Below, one piece after another: positions 38,672-48,900 of a DNA stretch of 64,000 nucleotides (position 1 is its first letter; each line of letters opens with the position of its first letter). This DNA comes from Saprospiraceae bacterium (GTDB lineage: Bacteria; Bacteroidota; Bacteroidia; Chitinophagales; Saprospiraceae), in assembly GCA_016717105.1 (NCBI GenBank), contig JADKGF010000054.1, positions 1 through 64,000 of the forward strand. Direction: 5' to 3'. The translations under genes were made by a program, and so were the position numbers. Under the pieces are notes generated by a model, which was not told the origin of the DNA, did not search any database, and was given only the letters and a program-made list of their open reading frames with translations.

Positions 38672-38818
38672 GAATTTTTAATTCAAATTAAAATTAATTG
38701 TAATATATATAAGGTATATGACGCTTGTAATTATGCTATAAAATGTCATAATTGAGACAAAAATAAATAAATTATAAACTTTAACACTTTTTTAAGTACG
38801 TACAAACAATATTATATT

Positions 38819-38826
38819 TATATTTG
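38819..38826 (+). promoter_or_regulatory. TAnnTTTG -7 box of the two small T9SS genes
   Basis: TATATTTG followed by CCC, 21 bp before the ATG at 38848; exact consensus. Confidence 0.6.
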
Positions 38827-38847
38827 CCCAAATATAATTGATTGAAC

Positions 38848-39204
38848 ATGGGTAGAAGTTTACAAATTGTATGTTTATTTTGTTTATTTATCTTTTCATA
38901 TGATAAGGTAAGTGCACAATCTATAAACAATATCGGGCAGAATCCGACTGAATTGGTGGCAGATGATTTGAAAGTATTTCCCAATCCTACGACAGATTAT
39001 ATTCAGATTAGCAATAGTACCAATATTAAAAAGGTGGTCATTTACAATATGTTTGGTAAGGAAGTAAAGTCATATTTTCATTATGCAAATGCATTACATG
39101 ATGTTAGCGAAATCAAAGCTGGAATGTATATTGTAAAAATGCTTGACGAAAAAAATAAAGTCGTCAAATCTGTTAAATTAAATAAGACCTACGCTGGTGT
39201 CTAA
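38848..39204 (+). CDS. Small secreted protein: signal peptide plus T9SS sorting domain only
   Basis: 118 residues from ATG 38848, which puts the signal peptide (ending DKVSAQ) at the start. After about 18 residues the T9SS type A sorting domain begins (LKVFPNPTTDYIQIS, VVIYNMFGKEV, IKAGMYIVKMLDE). Little or no cargo lies between signal and sorting domain. It is 20 bp upstream of a longer relative whose C-terminus is very similar, so the pair likely arose by duplication and is co-transcribed. Function unknown. Confidence 0.82.
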   Translation: MGRSLQIVCLFCLFIFSYDKVSAQSINNIGQNPTELVADDLKVFPNPTTDYIQISNSTNIKKVVIYNMFGKEVKSYFHYANALHDVSEIKAGMYIVKMLDEKNKVVKSVKLNKTYAGV

Positions 39205-39224
39205 ATAACTTTTAAAATTTTGAT

Positions 39225-39917
39225 ATGAAATTTTTATATACATTTTTAATCGTTTTTTCTGCCTTTGCATTGAGTGCTCAGATATCTCATAGACCTAATC
39301 CTTTAGCCATAAAGGCGCATAAGGATAGCACAGATGTGAAATTGAATGTTTATTTAAATAACGAAGCCGATACAACGTATGAAATGTATTGGAAGTTGGT
39401 AAAAGATACATCTACATGGATGAAGGAATGGGCTACTTATGTTTGCGACAGTCAGCTTTGCTATAATGACAATAGAGATTACAATTCTCTTGCAAACTCA
39501 TGGCCTAAAGGCGAAACAAAATTGGAATTTCACTTTAAGCCAAATGGTAAAGATGGCTGTACGATAATTAAATTAATTTTGTACGGCGATAAGAATTTTA
39601 CTCAAGAAATTTATAGAACTAGTATAAATATAAACAATTGTATTTCCAATTCTATAAATGTAGCAGTTCCATCCTCAAATATAAAATTATATCCGAATCC
39701 TGCGTCTGAATATTTTCAGATAAGCAACGACTCAAATGTAGATAAAATCAAGGTGTACAATATGTTTGGAAGAGAAATCAAGTCTTTCTATCACTATAAC
39801 AATGCACAGCATGAGATAGGAGAATTGAAATCAGGTATGTATATTTTGAAAATGATCGATGAAAAAGGTAGATTGGTCAAAACCATGAAGTTAAATAAAG
39901 TGTACTCCGGTGCATAA
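39225..39917 (+). CDS. Secreted protein with T9SS type A sorting domain
   Basis: 230 residues. The signal peptide (ending FALSAQ) is followed by a ~125-residue domain that looks like a beta-sandwich (YEMYWKLVKDTSTWMKEW, then a Cys pair in YVCDSQLCYND); I do not recognise the family. The sorting domain starts near residue 153 (IKLYPNPASEYFQIS, YNMFGREIKSF, LKSGMYILKMIDE) and closely matches that of the preceding small gene. A strong terminator follows 27 bp after the stop. Confidence 0.82.
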   Translation: MKFLYTFLIVFSAFALSAQISHRPNPLAIKAHKDSTDVKLNVYLNNEADTTYEMYWKLVKDTSTWMKEWATYVCDSQLCYNDNRDYNSLANSWPKGETKLEFHFKPNGKDGCTIIKLILYGDKNFTQEIYRTSININNCISNSINVAVPSSNIKLYPNPASEYFQISNDSNVDKIKVYNMFGREIKSFYHYNNAQHEIGELKSGMYILKMIDEKGRLVKTMKLNKVYSGA

Positions 39918-39944
39918 CCATATAAAGTGAATCAATATATAATG

Positions 39945-39977
39945 AAACCTTTAGCTTAAAACACTAAAGGTTTTTTT
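39945..39977 (+). terminator. Terminator after the small T9SS gene pair
   Basis: A perfect 10-bp stem AAACCTTTAG/CTAAAGGTTT (39945-39954 with 39964-39973), a 9-nt loop and a T run. The stem also works on the minus strand but overlaps the 3' end of the converging gene. Confidence 0.75.
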
Positions 39978-40383
39978 ATGCTGGGTATTGAACGGAGTTT
40001 CTTGGCGTTTCCCATAATCGTACACTCAATTCTAAGTTTTCATCCAACGATTGTCTTAGGATATTGTAAATCACATACACAATATGCTCGGCACTAGGTA
40101 TAAGGGATGCAAATTCGACTGTATCTAAGTTTAGATTTTTGTGATCGAATCGGTCTTCGATGTGAATTTTTATAAGATCAGCCAAATATTTCATATCTAT
40201 AACATAGCCTGTTTCAGGATTTACTTCACCTGTGACCTTGACTTCAAGTTCATAATTGTGGCCATGATAATTCTGATTATTGCATAAACCAAAGACGTTT
40301 CGATTCTTTTCATCGCTCCAATTTGGGTTGTGTAATCTGTGAGCAGCATTAAAATGCCCTTTCCTATAAACAGATACTTTCAT
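39976..40383 (-). CDS. queD: 6-carboxytetrahydropterin synthase / PTPS family
   Basis: 135 residues. The family converts dihydroneopterin triphosphate; the QueD branch makes the queuosine precursor. Zinc ligands are His15 (FNAAHRL), His40 and His42 (NYHGHNYELEV). The catalytic Cys is C34 (GLCNNQNYHGH) and the substrate-binding Glu is in PSAEHIV. The Cys-xxxxx-HGH arrangement fits QueD/PTPS rather than a folate-specific variant, but no other queuosine gene is near, so the branch is inferred. Confidence 0.85.
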   Translation of the reverse strand: MKVSVYRKGHFNAAHRLHNPNWSDEKNRNVFGLCNNQNYHGHNYELEVKVTGEVNPETGYVIDMKYLADLIKIHIEDRFDHKNLNLDTVEFASLIPSAEHIVYVIYNILRQSLDENLELSVRLWETPRNSVQYPA

Positions 40384-40497
40384 TAGAATCTTTTCTGCAC
40401 TAACGTTGTTAATAAATCTTTTGTTGCAGAAAGTATAACGTACTTTGATAGTTGAAGTATTATATTGCTATAAATTCATCACATCATATTAATGGCG

Positions 40498-40505
40498 TAC
40501 CTTTG
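40498..40505 (+). promoter_or_regulatory. TAnnTTTG -7 box of the glutathione peroxidase gene
   Basis: TACCTTTG, 28 bp before the ATG at 40534; exact consensus. Confidence 0.6.
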
Positions 40506-40533
40506 TCTCCATTTAGCAACTTAAACAAGAGAA

Positions 40534-41019
40534 ATGACCCAGAAGGTGTATAATATTTCCATCAAAGATATCAGTGGTAAGCCCATTGAACTTCAACAAT
40601 TTGAAGGTAAAAAAATGATGATCGTTAATGTAGCGTCAGAATGTGGCTTTACAAAACAATATGCACAGTTAGAGGAATTGTATCGAACATTTCAGGACAG
40701 CTTGGTGATATTGGCTTGTCCTTGTAATGATTTTGGTGGCCAAGAGCCTGGCTCTGATGCAGAAATTATTTCCTTTTGTCAAAAAAATTATGGTGTAAGT
40801 TTTCCAATAACCCAAAAGATAGAAATTTCTAACAATACGCATCATCTTTACCAGTTTCTTACAAAGAAAGATAAAAATGGACTTGGAGATTTTCAGGTAG
40901 AATGGAATTTTCACAAATTTCTCATTGCAGAAACCGGCGAACTGTATAAAAGTATATCATCAGCAACAGACCCAATGGATGAGGTGATTTTGCAATGGCT
41001 CGAAAATAATCAACATTAA
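40534..41019 (+). CDS. Glutathione peroxidase family (thioredoxin-dependent type)
   Basis: 161 residues. It reduces hydroperoxides. The catalytic tetrad is Cys37 (NVASECGFTKQY), Gln70 (FGGQEPG), Trp124 and Asn125 (VEWNFHKFL). The peroxidatic residue is Cys, not Sec. Cys82 (FCQKNYGVSFPI) lies where the resolving Cys of thioredoxin-dependent members is found, so thioredoxin is the likely reductant. No signal peptide. holB follows after 18 bp. Confidence 0.92.
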   Translation: MTQKVYNISIKDISGKPIELQQFEGKKMMIVNVASECGFTKQYAQLEELYRTFQDSLVILACPCNDFGGQEPGSDAEIISFCQKNYGVSFPITQKIEISNNTHHLYQFLTKKDKNGLGDFQVEWNFHKFLIAETGELYKSISSATDPMDEVILQWLENNQH

Positions 41020-41037
41020 TTTTGTGATCAGATAGAT

Positions 41038-42162
41038 ATGAGATTCAGTGACATAACCGGTAAAGAAGAATTAAAGCGTAGGATAGCCAATACAGTGGAT
41101 ATCGGACGATTGCCACATGCACAAATATTATTAGGTAAAGAAGGTAGTGGCGGATTACCTACTGCTTTAGCACTGGCGTCTTACATCATGTGTGAAAACA
41201 AAACGGATGGTGATAGTTGTGGACATTGTTCGCACTGCAAGAAGTCATTAAAATATATTCACCCTGACATCCATTTTTCATTTCCAGTAGTGAAATTTGG
41301 GGATAAAAAGCGAGAGCATACTACCAGTGACGATTTTTTAGTAAAATGGCGTAAGATACTTAGCGAAAATGCTTATATGGGCATCGGAGATTGGTTGGAA
41401 TATATAGATGCTGGCAATAGTAATCCAAATATTAATGTCAAAGAATGCAATGACATCATGACCAAACTCAATATGATGTCGTATGAGTCTGATAAAAAAG
41501 TCTTGGTCATGTGGTTGCCCGAATACCTTGGAAATGAAGGCAATCGGTTGCTGAAACTTATAGAAGAGCCGACAGATAATACTTATATTATTTTAGTGGC
41601 TGAAAATCAAGACTTAATCCTTCAGACAATTTTGAGCCGATGTCAGTTGGTCAAAATTCCTGTATATGAAAGTAATGAAATAAGCCAGTTTCTGGTAGAT
41701 AAATATGAAATCTTAAAAGATAAAGCTGATCAAATTGCAAATCTCGCTGATGGAAATATCAATTTAGCGATCCAAATTGGCACCAATGAGTCTAAGGATT
41801 TTTCTGACATGCTCATCACATGGCTGAGAGTAGCATATAAGTCCGATCCTATCGAAATAAATAATTGGGTCAGCTCTGTAACCGAAATGAATAAGGACGA
41901 ACAAAAGAACTTTTTTGAATATGGATTACATTTTTTTAGACAGTTTGTGTTTAGAATGCTTACTGGAAATGATAAAGTAAGCCTTACTGCAAAAGAACTC
42001 GAGATTGCAGGCAAAATGACGTCAATCATCAATGCAGATAAAGCGGAGTTTATAGCCGATAAGCTAAATGCGGCCATCGAGTGTGTCGGCCGTAATATCA
42101 ATATAAGAATTATGTTATATGCTGATACACTTGCTGTTGGAGACGTAATCAGGAAAAATTAA
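41038..42162 (+). CDS. holB: DNA polymerase III subunit delta'
   Basis: 374 residues. A clamp-loader subunit that helps load the beta clamp. The AAA+ N-terminus has a degenerate P loop (LGKEGSGGLPTALA, no Lys-Thr), as expected for the non-hydrolysing delta'. Four Cys in CGHCSHCKKS and upstream bind zinc, and the SRC motif is at ILSRCQLV. The middle HSFPVVKFGDK-like region and the weakly conserved C-terminus fit Bacteroidota delta'. Likely co-transcribed with the peroxidase gene. Confidence 0.9.
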   Translation: MRFSDITGKEELKRRIANTVDIGRLPHAQILLGKEGSGGLPTALALASYIMCENKTDGDSCGHCSHCKKSLKYIHPDIHFSFPVVKFGDKKREHTTSDDFLVKWRKILSENAYMGIGDWLEYIDAGNSNPNINVKECNDIMTKLNMMSYESDKKVLVMWLPEYLGNEGNRLLKLIEEPTDNTYIILVAENQDLILQTILSRCQLVKIPVYESNEISQFLVDKYEILKDKADQIANLADGNINLAIQIGTNESKDFSDMLITWLRVAYKSDPIEINNWVSSVTEMNKDEQKNFFEYGLHFFRQFVFRMLTGNDKVSLTAKELEIAGKMTSIINADKAEFIADKLNAAIECVGRNINIRIMLYADTLAVGDVIRKN

Positions 42163-42213
42163 AATGAGTTTTTAGGTGATTTTTATGTTAAATAATTACT
42201 ATAAAACGAATTT

Positions 42214-42864
42214 TTATTGATTACCTGCTTTGTGATATGTGTATGAGTTAAAGGATGGAATGATGACCATCAGCAAAACTATGGCTATGAATAATTTCAT
42301 CATATAAGCTTCAGGAACTATAAAACTTAAAATGATAGCCAACATACCTCCAACTACCCATATTTTACCACCTAATTGATGCGTTTTGCGCCAGTTGTTT
42401 TGGTTTTCTAATGTCCAAGGCAAGCGAAAACCAACAAAATAATTGGGTTTTATATTATACAAAAAATTTCCAATGATGGCAAAAAATCCACCTAGCAATA
42501 CGAAAAGCAAATTTCCACTTTCTCCTTGAACTGCGGTGTAAATAATGTAAATGGTCAATAAAGAAATAAAGACAATAGACGTAATTCCCAATTTTTCCAT
42601 TATGCCTTGTGATTGAAGACTTTGGTTTTTCGGGTCTAACTTCCCAACATTGGTGATGATAAGATATGCTACAACTCCGATTCCCATCATAAAACTAACT
42701 GTACTCCACAAATTGCTTTTATCTCCAAATCGATTCGGTTTCATATCTGATCCAAAGTGCATCGCTACTTGGTCAGGAAGACTATCAAAAATACTGTTTA
42801 AATAGACGAAAGGTGCTGCACAACAAAGGAGCAAGAAAAGGTTTTTTAGTGAAAAAAGTTTCAT
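42214..42864 (-). CDS. SdpI-family membrane protein (DUF1648 + SdpI)
   Basis: 216 residues, six membrane helices. The N-terminal DUF1648 motif LPDQVAMHFGSDMKPNRFGD and the C-terminal SdpI motif FVGFRLPWTLENQNNWRKTH are clear. In Bacillus subtilis SdpI gives immunity to the SdpC toxin and signals to SdpR. Here it follows an SdpR-like regulator by 21 bp, but no SdpC homologue is in view, so its target is unknown. Confidence 0.88.
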   Translation of the reverse strand: MKLFSLKNLFLLLCCAAPFVYLNSIFDSLPDQVAMHFGSDMKPNRFGDKSNLWSTVSFMMGIGVVAYLIITNVGKLDPKNQSLQSQGIMEKLGITSIVFISLLTIYIIYTAVQGESGNLLFVLLGGFFAIIGNFLYNIKPNYFVGFRLPWTLENQNNWRKTHQLGGKIWVVGGMLAIILSFIVPEAYMMKLFIAIVLLMVIIPSFNSYTYHKAGNQ

Positions 42865-42885
42865 AACGTTGGTTTTAGAAAGTGA

Positions 42886-43143
42886 TTATTTTGATTTTAT
42901 TTGATAAATCCACTGGAGCATTTCATCCAGCACTGTGGTACTTATACTATAAATAATAAATTGTCCTTGCTTGGCTGAAGTCACTAATCCGGCTTGTCTC
43001 AACAGATCCAAATGGTGCGAAATAGTAGGTTTGCCGATATTAAAATGTTCTGCAATATCGCCCGCGCTCATATCTTTATCTTTTAATAAGTCCAAAATAT
43101 CTCTTCGTATCGGGTCATTTAATGCTTTAAAAAGTGCGTTCAA
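42886..43143 (-). CDS. ArsR/SdpR-family transcriptional regulator
   Basis: 85 residues. A winged helix-turn-helix: NALFKALNDPIRRDILDLL, then the recognition region IAEHFNIGKPTISHHLDLL and the wing KQGQFIIYSIS. No metal-binding Cys motif, so it fits the SdpR branch rather than metal sensors. I chose the TTG start at 43143 because family members begin shortly before FKA.NDP; a longer frame starts at TTG 43170 inside the palindrome. Probably an autorepressor of the two-gene operon with the SdpI-like gene. Confidence 0.86.
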   Translation of the reverse strand: MNALFKALNDPIRRDILDLLKDKDMSAGDIAEHFNIGKPTISHHLDLLRQAGLVTSAKQGQFIIYSISTTVLDEMLQWIYQIKSK

Positions 43144-43158
43144 TATTTTTGTGTTTCT

Positions 43159-43182
43159 ATATTTCGACAAATATCGAAATAT
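43159..43182. promoter_or_regulatory. Palindromic operator of the SdpR/SdpI-like operon
   Basis: ATATTTCG and CGAAATAT form a perfect 8-bp inverted repeat with an 8-bp spacer, directly upstream of the regulator start. On the minus strand it overlaps the -7-like GATATTTG, so repressor binding would block the promoter. Confidence 0.6.
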
Positions 43183-43255
43183 ATTTTCAATAAATCAAGT
43201 TTTTCTCGAAAAATTTGGAAAAAAATATGATTCTTATAAAAACTACTTATCGAAA

Positions 43256-45742
43256 TCAGCTTTCCTTTCTAGGGAAAACGTATAAATAATCCAAGAAATA
43301 AAGTACTCTCACAGAAAAACTATTGGTTTGCAGCGATTCAAAAAGTCCTCCTAGATTTGCAAGATAATCACGTTCATATTGTTTATCTGAGTTGGAAATT
43401 TGGTTTTTCCATACAAAGATCACATCACTACCAGGTGCAAATCGCCAATTGCATTGAAAGTCAATATTGAAAATATTTACATTTCTGTCAAAAATAGAAT
43501 CTCCATTTGCATCAATGCCTTTGTAAGGAATGACTTCTACAAAACCATCTTTATCCAAACGCCCGAATTGTTGATATCGAACTTTGTCCCAATAATGTCG
43601 GATCCGCATATTGATACCAATTAACGCATTGAAGATGTAACGTGTCGTAATGGAATTATCTACTATAAGCCTATTTCTATTACCAAACAAGATGTCATCT
43701 GCTGCGAGACCATCAATCGGTGTGCTGGAGAGATTTTTATTTACATAGCCGGGCTCAAAATTTATAATGGACAAGCTGGTATTTGTAAATACAGATAATC
43801 TATCGCTCAATCTTAATCTTGGCGCAAGCACAATGTTTGTATTATTTCTATTTTCTGCATCAAAATACCGATACGACATTCTGATATCATAGGCAAATGG
43901 TTTCCTATAATCTGATGAGACAAATCCTCCGGCCGTGTAATTAACGGGCCATGTCATAAATCTGCTGAAGTCGTCTGTTCGTGGTTCGAAATAATCAAAC
44001 GTATTTACTGGCTCTAATCTGGTGTTTAATCCCAATGCAAAACGACTTTTCCAAAGCATAAAACTCTCCAACTCTATATTAAAATTTGTAAACACATTTG
44101 GCTCGTAAAGTCTGGAATAAAAGGAAGTTCCTGATATCTTTACTTGCTGCAATTTTTCATTTTGGGGTTTGTATTGTGTATATGCGCCTTCGGCAAAATA
44201 ATATTGCTCATTGGGACTAAATAAAAAGCCCATATCGTTAGGATCATAATTTTTGGATTCGACGCCGTGACCAGCACCGTAAGTCCAATTGCCACTAATC
44301 TTTCCGAGAGAAATATTGTATGTGTGTCCTCTTTCGGTATTTCCACTATAAAATTTTTGCGAAAGCACACCTGATCCGCTTAAATAGTATTTTTGATCTT
44401 TGGTTTTGAAATTAAAAAAGCTACCCGTAACATTGGCATCATAGTCATCTCCGATTCTATATACATTAGTATTCATCAGTGAGACAAAGGAATTGTTTTT
44501 TAGATTTTGGTCCACGACTAGCGCATTATAATTCGTAAGTGGATTGGTTTTTATCTTGCGTTCCAAGCCATCAATAGTCCGGATTGTAGCATATTCTTCG
44601 CCAACAATGGCATTAAAGCCACCGATACCAGTTCCAGATGTTGTACGTCCTGAAATTTTGGTTGCATTATAAAGCTGACTTGTTTCTGGATTTGACAAGA
44701 TTATTTCTCCTTCTTCTAACTGATTAAATGCATCAAAATAATGCAAGGGTCGGCCACCTATTCTTCTTGAATAAAATAATCGCCCTCGATTGAAAAGCTC
44801 AGTTCCTTCTGTAAAAAATTGCCTGTTTTCTTCAAAAAATACTTCAAATGGAGAAAGGTTTAGTACTTGTTTGTCAGAGATAACTTGTCCAAAATCAGGG
44901 ATCAGCGTCATGTCAAGGGTAAACGCGTCATTCAGCCCATATTTTAAGTCCAATCCAGCGCTATAAGCAGTACTAGCTGATGATTTTTTTAAAGAATTTT
45001 GAGGGTCAAAAGATGTATTGAGATAACTAGATAAGTAAGGTGTTAGAGATAATCGAACAGGCGATTTGATATTTTCAATGTTAGTAACTTTTCCAGATTG
45101 TTGTGCCCAGCCAGCAATGGTAGGATCGATTGGTGACCAATATGAAGATTCGCGAAATCTACGTACTTCACGACCAAACTGTACGTGCCAGTCTTGGCTA
45201 TCATTTGACGGGAATCTCAATGAGGAATAAGGAATTCTCATTTCCACATACCATCCTTCACTATCTTGCGAAACAGCACTTTCCCAGACTGCGTTCCAAT
45301 TGATATCATCTTCATTATTGGTGACGATGGCTTCGTATTGAACTCCAGATGACGTAACCAAAAAAATAAAACCATTTAAACCACTCTTGTACGGATCAAA
45401 AAAAACACTAAAATTGTCGGCATTACCAGTTTGATCCCGAAGAGAAAGTTCTTTGAGTATTTTATCAGGCTCTGGATCATTTAGCCTTGCTCCAATGTAG
45501 ATAGCATTATTGTCGTATAGAAAATAAGTCTCAGAGTCAAACATCGCAGGAAGCCCAGGTGTAGGCTCTGTTTGTATAAATCCAGAAGCCATTTCTGCAT
45601 TGCTCCATGCACCTTCAGATAGCTTGCCGTCTATTTTTATTTCTTGAGATATCCTATAAGCTTTCAAAGTTTTGATAGGATTTACAAAAGAAAATAAAGA
45701 AAATGACATTAAGCACAGGACTGATATAAAAAGAGTTTTCAA
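43256..45742 (-). CDS. CBM9-like / DUF5916 outer-membrane-type protein
   Basis: 828 residues. A signal peptide (ending SLFSFVNP) precedes a carbohydrate-binding family 9-like domain of about 200 residues (KIDGKLSEGAWSNAEMASGF, then WYVEMRIPYSSLRF). The rest is DUF5916, with FTLDMTLIPDFGQVISDKQV and FFEENRQFFTEGTELFNRG, which looks like a large beta-barrel. Common in Bacteroidota; no proven function. The end reads SVRVLYFLDYLYVFPRKES. No T9SS domain, consistent with an outer-membrane protein. Confidence 0.85.
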   Translation of the reverse strand: MKTLFISVLCLMSFSLFSFVNPIKTLKAYRISQEIKIDGKLSEGAWSNAEMASGFIQTEPTPGLPAMFDSETYFLYDNNAIYIGARLNDPEPDKILKELSLRDQTGNADNFSVFFDPYKSGLNGFIFLVTSSGVQYEAIVTNNEDDINWNAVWESAVSQDSEGWYVEMRIPYSSLRFPSNDSQDWHVQFGREVRRFRESSYWSPIDPTIAGWAQQSGKVTNIENIKSPVRLSLTPYLSSYLNTSFDPQNSLKKSSASTAYSAGLDLKYGLNDAFTLDMTLIPDFGQVISDKQVLNLSPFEVFFEENRQFFTEGTELFNRGRLFYSRRIGGRPLHYFDAFNQLEEGEIILSNPETSQLYNATKISGRTTSGTGIGGFNAIVGEEYATIRTIDGLERKIKTNPLTNYNALVVDQNLKNNSFVSLMNTNVYRIGDDYDANVTGSFFNFKTKDQKYYLSGSGVLSQKFYSGNTERGHTYNISLGKISGNWTYGAGHGVESKNYDPNDMGFLFSPNEQYYFAEGAYTQYKPQNEKLQQVKISGTSFYSRLYEPNVFTNFNIELESFMLWKSRFALGLNTRLEPVNTFDYFEPRTDDFSRFMTWPVNYTAGGFVSSDYRKPFAYDIRMSYRYFDAENRNNTNIVLAPRLRLSDRLSVFTNTSLSIINFEPGYVNKNLSSTPIDGLAADDILFGNRNRLIVDNSITTRYIFNALIGINMRIRHYWDKVRYQQFGRLDKDGFVEVIPYKGIDANGDSIFDRNVNIFNIDFQCNWRFAPGSDVIFVWKNQISNSDKQYERDYLANLGGLFESLQTNSFSVRVLYFLDYLYVFPRKES

Positions 45743-45891
45743 TATATATTTGGTTTTAAATCACAAAGGTATAAAAGCCATCAAGAATAAAATTCGTTCA
45801 ACATTTATTTTAGACCAAATAAATGAGCATTCAGGCCATGACGAATATCAAAAATAAAACCAATAAGCTTCTAAATAATCAGAATAAAGTC

Positions 45892-45899
45892 TATATTTG
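45892..45899 (+). promoter_or_regulatory. TAnnTTTG -7 box of the type-B T9SS gene
   Basis: TATATTTG followed by CATT. It lies only 21 bp before the preferred TTG start at 45921, so the leader would be about 15 nt. Confidence 0.55.
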
Positions 45900-45920
45900 C
45901 ATTACCAACCTCACCAAATA

Positions 45921-48900
45921 TTGAAACATCTAATAATTTTTGTTATTGTTTTGATTGGATTAAAAGGATTTAGTCAAGACTGTGGTTTTACCATTACAGT
46001 ACCTCAAGATATCACAATATGTGAAGAGAGTGATATCTTATTGGATGGAGCAATCTCTGGAACCTACTTTGGTTTTGAGTGGAATGGAACCGATGGATTT
46101 TTTGAAAATGTGGACTTAACTCCTACTGTTACTGTAAGTCAAACGACAACTTATACACTTACAGCTTTTTCTAATCCTACCACTAATCTTATTGTAAATG
46201 GTGATTTTTCTGGCGGGAATAGTGGATTTACAACCCAATATAGTTACATGCCGGATTTACCAGGAAGCACAACAGAGTTGTGGAGTGAAGGTACTTATAG
46301 TGTTGTATCAAACCCTAATAACGTTCACACCAATTTCGATCCTTGCGCAGATCATACTGGAGGTGGCAATATGATGGTAGTCAACGGTGCATCTTCTTTG
46401 GCACAGGTTTGGTGTCAGACAGTAGCAGTAATGCCCAATACTACTTATATTTTTCAAGCATTTGCCGCTTCCGTTGAACCTACATCACCAGCTATATTAC
46501 AGTTTTCAATTAATAGTGTTTTATTGGGTTCGCCATTTGGATTGTCAGGTGCGACATGTGTGTGGGAAGAATTTTATGAAACTTGGTTTTCAGGTGGTAA
46601 TACAAGTGTACAAATTTGTATAACCAATCAAAACACTGCTGGTAGCGGAAATGACTTTGCCTTAGATGACATCTTTTTTGGTCCATTATGCAAAGAAGAG
46701 GAAGATTTTACAGTCACTTTTTCCACGTTTGATATATTGCCGTCAGCGGTCATTGATTTAGATTGTAATCATCCAGAAAGTAACCTTTCTATTACTCCAT
46801 TGCCATCAATCCCAGGATATCAATACGGTTGGAATACATCTAATGGCAATATAATTTCAAATACTAACGGCTCTACAATAACTGTCGGCTCAGCTGGCCA
46901 ATATGCCGTCACCGTGACCAATCAATTTGGATGTACAATGGATTACGTGTATGATGTAAATGGAGATTTTACAGTGCCAGATGTTGAAATAGACGGCAAT
47001 TTGATGTTGGATTGTTATATAAAATCAAGCATTTTGGATGCATATTCGACAGATGGCAATGTAATTTATTCTTGGAATTTGCCAAATGGAAGTCAAGTAA
47101 ATGGTCCGAGTGTAAATGCGACTATGCCTGGAAATTACACTGTGACAGGAACTGCGTCAAATGGTTGCACAGGAACGGCTACAGTAGAAGTTATTTTAGA
47201 AAACTCGAACATTCAATACACGGCTGATAGCTCTGGGACATTGACTTGTTCTTCAGGATTTGTGGATATTTTTCTGGATATAACAACCAATGTGGACAGT
47301 ATAAGCTGGGAAGGACCAAATATAGTTCAGCAAAATATTAATGGAGATACCATCACTGTCGCCCAAGAAGGAACATACATTTATGAGCTATTTTTGGGTG
47401 TGGATTGTAGTATTATTGATAGCATCGTCATTACGGAAACGTTGCCGCAGATCGCCTACACCTTGTCCGAACCGGATACTTTGACTTGTAATAATGCTCA
47501 AACAAACATATTCCTATCAAGTGTTTCGGGTGTATCGGAGATAAATTGGTATGCTGAAGGTCAATTAATATCTATAGAAGATACTTTGCTTATAACGGAG
47601 CCAGGTGTATATATTACGGTGTTGACAGATATGTTTGGATGTACAAAAACGGATTCGATCGTGGTGTCGGGAGATTTTGCCAAACCAAATTTCACAGTGA
47701 TCATCGACTCCATAGACTGTATCGACAAACAAGGTCAATTTTTTGTGACGGCTCCGGGAATACAAGGTGTACTTTGGGAAGGCCAAGGAACCACTTCTCA
47801 AGATTTAAACCCAGTATTTGACAAGGTTGGAAATTATACATTGACTGTTACCGGAGAAAATGGATGTACAGAAACACAGAGTTTTTATCTACCATCTTCA
47901 CAAAGTTTTCCTGCCGTGACCGCCGATATTGAACCCTTGACGTGCACAAATCCGTCAGGAATTATACAAATAAACACAAATCCATCAGCAACTATCCAGT
48001 GGTCTGATATGAATGGAAATACTGGAACTGGTACTACTATTTCATCTACTTCAGGAGGAACATTTGATATCTCTGTGACAGCTGCCAATGGATGTATAAC
48101 CAAGACAACATATGTCATTCCAGTAGATACAATCCATCCAGTAATATCACCAATTGCATCGGATATACTCACATGTAGTAAGGAATTCGTAAGCCCTAAT
48201 GTGACCGCAAGTAATTATGATAAATTTCGATGGTCAGGAAATGGTATAAAAGATAGCTTAAATTTAGAACCAGAAATAGATGCTCCTGGGAAATACACAC
48301 TTACATTAACGAACGAAAATGGATGTAAAACTACTACAGATTTTATCGTAACTGAAGACAAAACGAAACCAAATATTTCTGCTTATGCGGAAGATTTGAC
48401 ATGTACGCAACCTGAGACAACATTATCCATCACAGGAGAATTGAACTTAAATATTTCCATATCACATAGTGATCCGAATGGTATTAATGCAAATAGAATA
48501 GTGAAACCAGGTTCAATAACCATACATGCGGTCAATGTTTTGGGTTGTGATACGACTATCAATATTGAAATTAAAAGCTATTTGGATAAACCAATTATTC
48601 ATCCTGAGGATATCACCTTAAATTGCTTAAATCCACAAGCTTGGGTATCTGATAGTACATTGAATCCGCTTTTGGAATACTCATGGATCACTCCAACTGG
48701 ATTAATTAAAGAAGATTCTGTCTTAGTGACCAATGCAGCAAACTATACATTGATTGCAATAAACGAGTATGGTTGCGAATCTAGAGTGCCCATCGTCATC
48801 AAGACTGATTTTCAAAAACCTGACTTTTTAATCAATGGTAGCAATGTTATCAAGTGTAATGAGGATTTTACAGAAATCAAGATTGAAACTGATTTGCCTT

